From NCBI GenBank assembly GCA_009728235.1, contig WNZI01000031.1, positions 1 to 39,686 on the forward strand: a DNA stretch of 39,686 bases, read 5' to 3'. Both the position numbers and the translations under genes were made by a program. The notes under the pieces are model-generated. The model made no database searches and was not told where the DNA came from. It was given only the letters and a program-made list of their open reading frames with translations. Source of the stretch: Vibrio cholerae (GTDB lineage Bacteria; Actinomycetota; Actinomycetes; Actinomycetales; Micrococcaceae). This document shows positions 37,642 to 39,686 of this stretch, in pieces. Positions within the stretch are counted from its first letter, which is position 1. The number at the start of each line of letters is the position of its first letter.

Positions 37642-38721
37642 ATGAACCCACAGAATCGCATAGCCGTTCCCCCCTGCGCAGAAGCAGGAGCTCCGAGCCC
37701 GACGGTCGCAACAGGCCGCCCCCTGAAGTGGGGCGTGATCGCCACAGGCGGGATCGCCTCCAAGGTCACGGCCGACATCGCACTGCTCGAGGACGCCGTA
37801 CTCCACGCGGTCAGCTCACGCAGCGCCGACAGCGCCGCCGCCTTCGCCGAGCGCTTCGGATTCGCGACCAGCTACGGCAATGACGACGGGGTGGCGGGAT
37901 ACCAGCGGCTCATCGACGACCCCGAGGTGGACGTCGTCTACATCACCACTCCCCATGGACAGCACTACGACGTCGCCAAAGCGGCGCTGACCGGGGGCAA
38001 GCACGTGCTCTGCGAGAAGCCCTTCACCATCAACGCCACCGAGGCGGAGGAACTGGCAGGCCTCGCCGCCGATCACGGGCTCTTCCTCATGGAAGCGGTC
38101 TGGACGCGTTTCCTGCCGAGTGTCAACCGCGCGTGGGAGATCATCCACTCCGGCGAACTGGGCGACATCCGATGGGTCCAGGGCGATCTCGGCTTCACAG
38201 CGCCGGACGATCCGACCAGCCGGCTCTGGGACCCGAAAGCCGGCGGCGGAGCGCTTCTGGACCTCACCGTCTATCCGCTCACGTGGGCCCTGGGGTCACT
38301 CGGATTCCCGGATGCTGTATCGGCTGTCGGAACCCTCAACAGCGACGGAGTGGACCTGCAGAACGCCGTCACCCTGAGCTACGAGGGGGGCGCCTACGCC
38401 CAGCTGTCGTCGTCGTTCATCGCTTCCTGCCCGGGCCAGGCGACGGTGTGCGGGTCGAAGGGTTGGCTGAAGACCGGTGGCGGGAACCTGCACAATCCGA
38501 AGGAGCTCACCATCAAGACCGGGACGGACGACGCCCGGGTGGAGCGCTTCGACCAGGTCGGCGCGGGATACACCTATGAACTGCGTGAAGTGACGCGCTG
38601 CATCCAGGAGGGCCTGACCGAGAGCCCGACCATGCCCCTAGCCGACACGGTCCGGACCATGCGCCTGCTGGATGACGTTCGTGCCCAGATCGGGCTTCGA
38701 TACGCCAACGACGCCGACTGA
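37642..38721 (+). CDS. Gfo/Idh/MocA family NAD(P)-dependent dehydrogenase (D-xylose/dihydrodiol dehydrogenase-like)
   Basis: A 359-aa sugar or polyol dehydrogenase. After a 30-residue variable start comes the nucleotide-binding region LKWGVIATGGIASKVTADIA, VDVVYITTPHGQHYDVAKAA and GKHVLCEKPFTINATEAEEL with the catalytic-site EKP motif. LFLMEAVWTRFLPSV and GGGALLDLTVYPLTWALG are typical of the dimeric dihydrodiol dehydrogenase / NADP-D-xylose dehydrogenase group. I chose ATG 37642 with AAGGA upstream; earlier in-frame starts exist. It follows the sugar importer after its terminator and may oxidise the imported sugar, an inference from context. Confidence 0.88.
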   Translation: MNPQNRIAVPPCAEAGAPSPTVATGRPLKWGVIATGGIASKVTADIALLEDAVLHAVSSRSADSAAAFAERFGFATSYGNDDGVAGYQRLIDDPEVDVVYITTPHGQHYDVAKAALTGGKHVLCEKPFTINATEAEELAGLAADHGLFLMEAVWTRFLPSVNRAWEIIHSGELGDIRWVQGDLGFTAPDDPTSRLWDPKAGGGALLDLTVYPLTWALGSLGFPDAVSAVGTLNSDGVDLQNAVTLSYEGGAYAQLSSSFIASCPGQATVCGSKGWLKTGGGNLHNPKELTIKTGTDDARVERFDQVGAGYTYELREVTRCIQEGLTESPTMPLADTVRTMRLLDDVRAQIGLRYANDAD

Positions 38722-38801
38722 CGGTACGGCCGGGCGTCTCTCGTCGTCGTCCCGCGTCCCCTGCATACAGGATCCTTCCGCTTCTGCGGTGCCTGGTGCG
38801 C

Positions 38802-38850
38802 GTCGAAGGACGGACCCGCTGCAGCTGCGCGCTGCAGGGGCCCGTCCTTC
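38802..38850. terminator. terminator hairpin between dehydrogenase and chaplin-like gene
   Basis: GAAGGACGG (38805-38813) pairs with CCGTCCTTC (38842-38850); inner CTGCAG copies extend the stem. It lies between convergent genes and shares the arm GAAGGACGG with the terminator at 18184. Confidence 0.65.
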
Positions 38851-38873
38851 CGCGTTCGCGGTGTGACAGCCCT

Positions 38874-39686
38874 CTAGGCGGTTGCCTTTGCCCGGCGTGC
38901 GACGAGCAGACCGCCGACGCCGGCGAGGAGCAGGAGCGAACCGGCCAGCAGAATCTGCTGCCCGCCGGCGCCCGTGTCCGCCAGCGCCGTGCGGTCAGGA
39001 GTACCCGAAGCCGATACCTCGGTACCGGCACTTGCGAAGGTCACCGAGCCATCAGCGGCTCCCGTGCCACCTGCTGAGCCTGCGACCGTCGTGTCGCGGG
39101 GCGCCCCCACAGTGCTCCTTCCGTCGGGCGCATTGGTGCCGGGAAGATCGGTGCCCGGCGTTCCTGGTACAACCGGTGTCCTGGGCGTCGACGCGTCAGG
39201 CGTCGTCGGCGCAACCGGCATCGACACGTCAGGCGTGGTCGGCGCAACCGGCGTCGACACGTCGGGGGTTGTCGGTGCAGCGGGCGTCGAGACGTCAGGC
39301 GTGGTCGCGCAACCGGCGCCGGCACGACGGGGGTTGTCGGTGCAGCGGGCGTCGAGACGTCAGGCGTCGTCGGCGTCGACACGTCGGGCGTCGTCGGAGT
39401 GCCCGCCGCCGCGTTGCAATCCGATGAGCCCTCACCGATCAAGGCGATGATGTTGCACCCGGCATTGATCGGGATGACGACCTCCGGAGAAACCACATTC
39501 CCGTTGAGCAGTCCGCCGTTGAGCAACCCACCATCCAGCAGGCCACCGCCAGTTCCGCCAGTGCTGCCACCCGTGGTTCCACCGGTGCTGCCACCCGTGG
39601 CTCCGCCGGTGGATGCCGCGTCACCCGTCGAGGAGGAGTCCCCGATCACGGACACCGCATTACCCGACACATTCACCGGAACCACG
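38874..39686 (-). pseudogene. long chaplin-like cell-wall protein (partial, one missing base)
   Basis: The gene runs off the window end, so its N-terminus is missing. Two chaplin-type units are visible, VPVNVSGNAVSVIGDSSS at the edge and VVIPINAGCNIIALIGEG, separated by a Gly/Thr/Ser linker and LLDGG/LLNGG repeats. A Pro/Thr-rich stretch with repeated TTPDVSTP units follows. The frame breaks near 39304-39310: the plus strand reads GTCGCGCAACC where neighbouring repeats read GTCGGCGCAACC, so one G is lost. The rest ends in TALADTGAGGQQ (an LAxTG sortase signal), a hydrophobic helix and RRAKATA. Chaplins are amyloid-forming surface proteins of filamentous actinomycetes; the function here is unknown. 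Confidence 0.8.

Noticed and set aside
39180-39420. CRISPR-like spaced repeats
   Set aside because: The repeats are coding Pro/Thr units (TTPDVSTP) without spacer-like unique sequence or cas genes.

Overview
The window is high-GC, gene-dense DNA from an actinomycete. Protein sequences, gene order and surface-protein signals (a chaplin-type protein ending in LADTG, a class F-type sortase, SdhCDAB order) suggest a member of the Micrococcaceae close to Arthrobacter. That placement is inferred from protein style and was not searched. Almost everything is chromosomal housekeeping and transport. I see no phage, insertion sequence, CRISPR array, tRNA or rRNA.

Layout. 1-4225 (minus strand): enolase, a MazG-type pyrophosphatase, adenosine deaminase and a DedA membrane protein. 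4366-11669 (minus): a nucleoside uptake and salvage operon, transcribed as BMP-type binding lipoprotein, a hairpin, double ATPase, two permeases, cytidine deaminase and thymidine phosphorylase. 11915-14396 (minus): an M20 amidohydrolase and mannose-1-phosphate guanylyltransferase. 14623-18143 (plus): succinate dehydrogenase sdhC-D-A-B, with a candidate CRP/GlxR-type site and promoter upstream. 18265-22336 (minus): YihY/BrkB membrane protein, 2'-5' RNA ligase-like protein, trpS, exodeoxyribonuclease III and a small membrane protein. 22508-23972 (plus): a secreted CHRD-type protein and a sortase. 23980-26619 (minus): an ABC-2 exporter. 26681-29029 (minus): folD and glyA, with a ZTP (pfl) riboswitch-like leader before glyA and a possible Cys-rich mini-gene between them. 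29412-31412 (plus): an FAD oxidoreductase and purU, so three folate one-carbon genes lie side by side. 31485-32006 (plus): a gamma carbonic anhydrase-like protein. 32039-38721 (plus): a ROK regulator, a multiple-monosaccharide ABC transporter (mmsA, mmsB, chvE) and a Gfo/Idh/MocA dehydrogenase. Copies of a GTTCAAnnnTTGAC element sit before the regulator and before mmsA. 38874-39686 (minus): the 3' part of a long chaplin-like cell-wall protein that runs off the window.

The most unusual property is that six genes carry single-base losses that break the reading frame: deoA, a nucleoside permease (probably twice), the sortase, mmsB, chvE and the chaplin-like gene. In the well-defined cases, restoring one G (or C on the other strand) next to a GC-rich GGC/CGG stretch recovers the expected family sequence. 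So many unrelated genes with the same lesion point to systematic sequence error more than to gene decay. Each locus should be checked against reads before any of these genes is called dead.

No clearly new biological system was found. The best leads are the glyA leader with the small Cys-rich reading frame and the neighbouring FAD enzyme/purU pair, the ROK operator pair of the sugar operon, and the CHRD/sortase pair whose sortase lacks an arginine after its catalytic cysteine.
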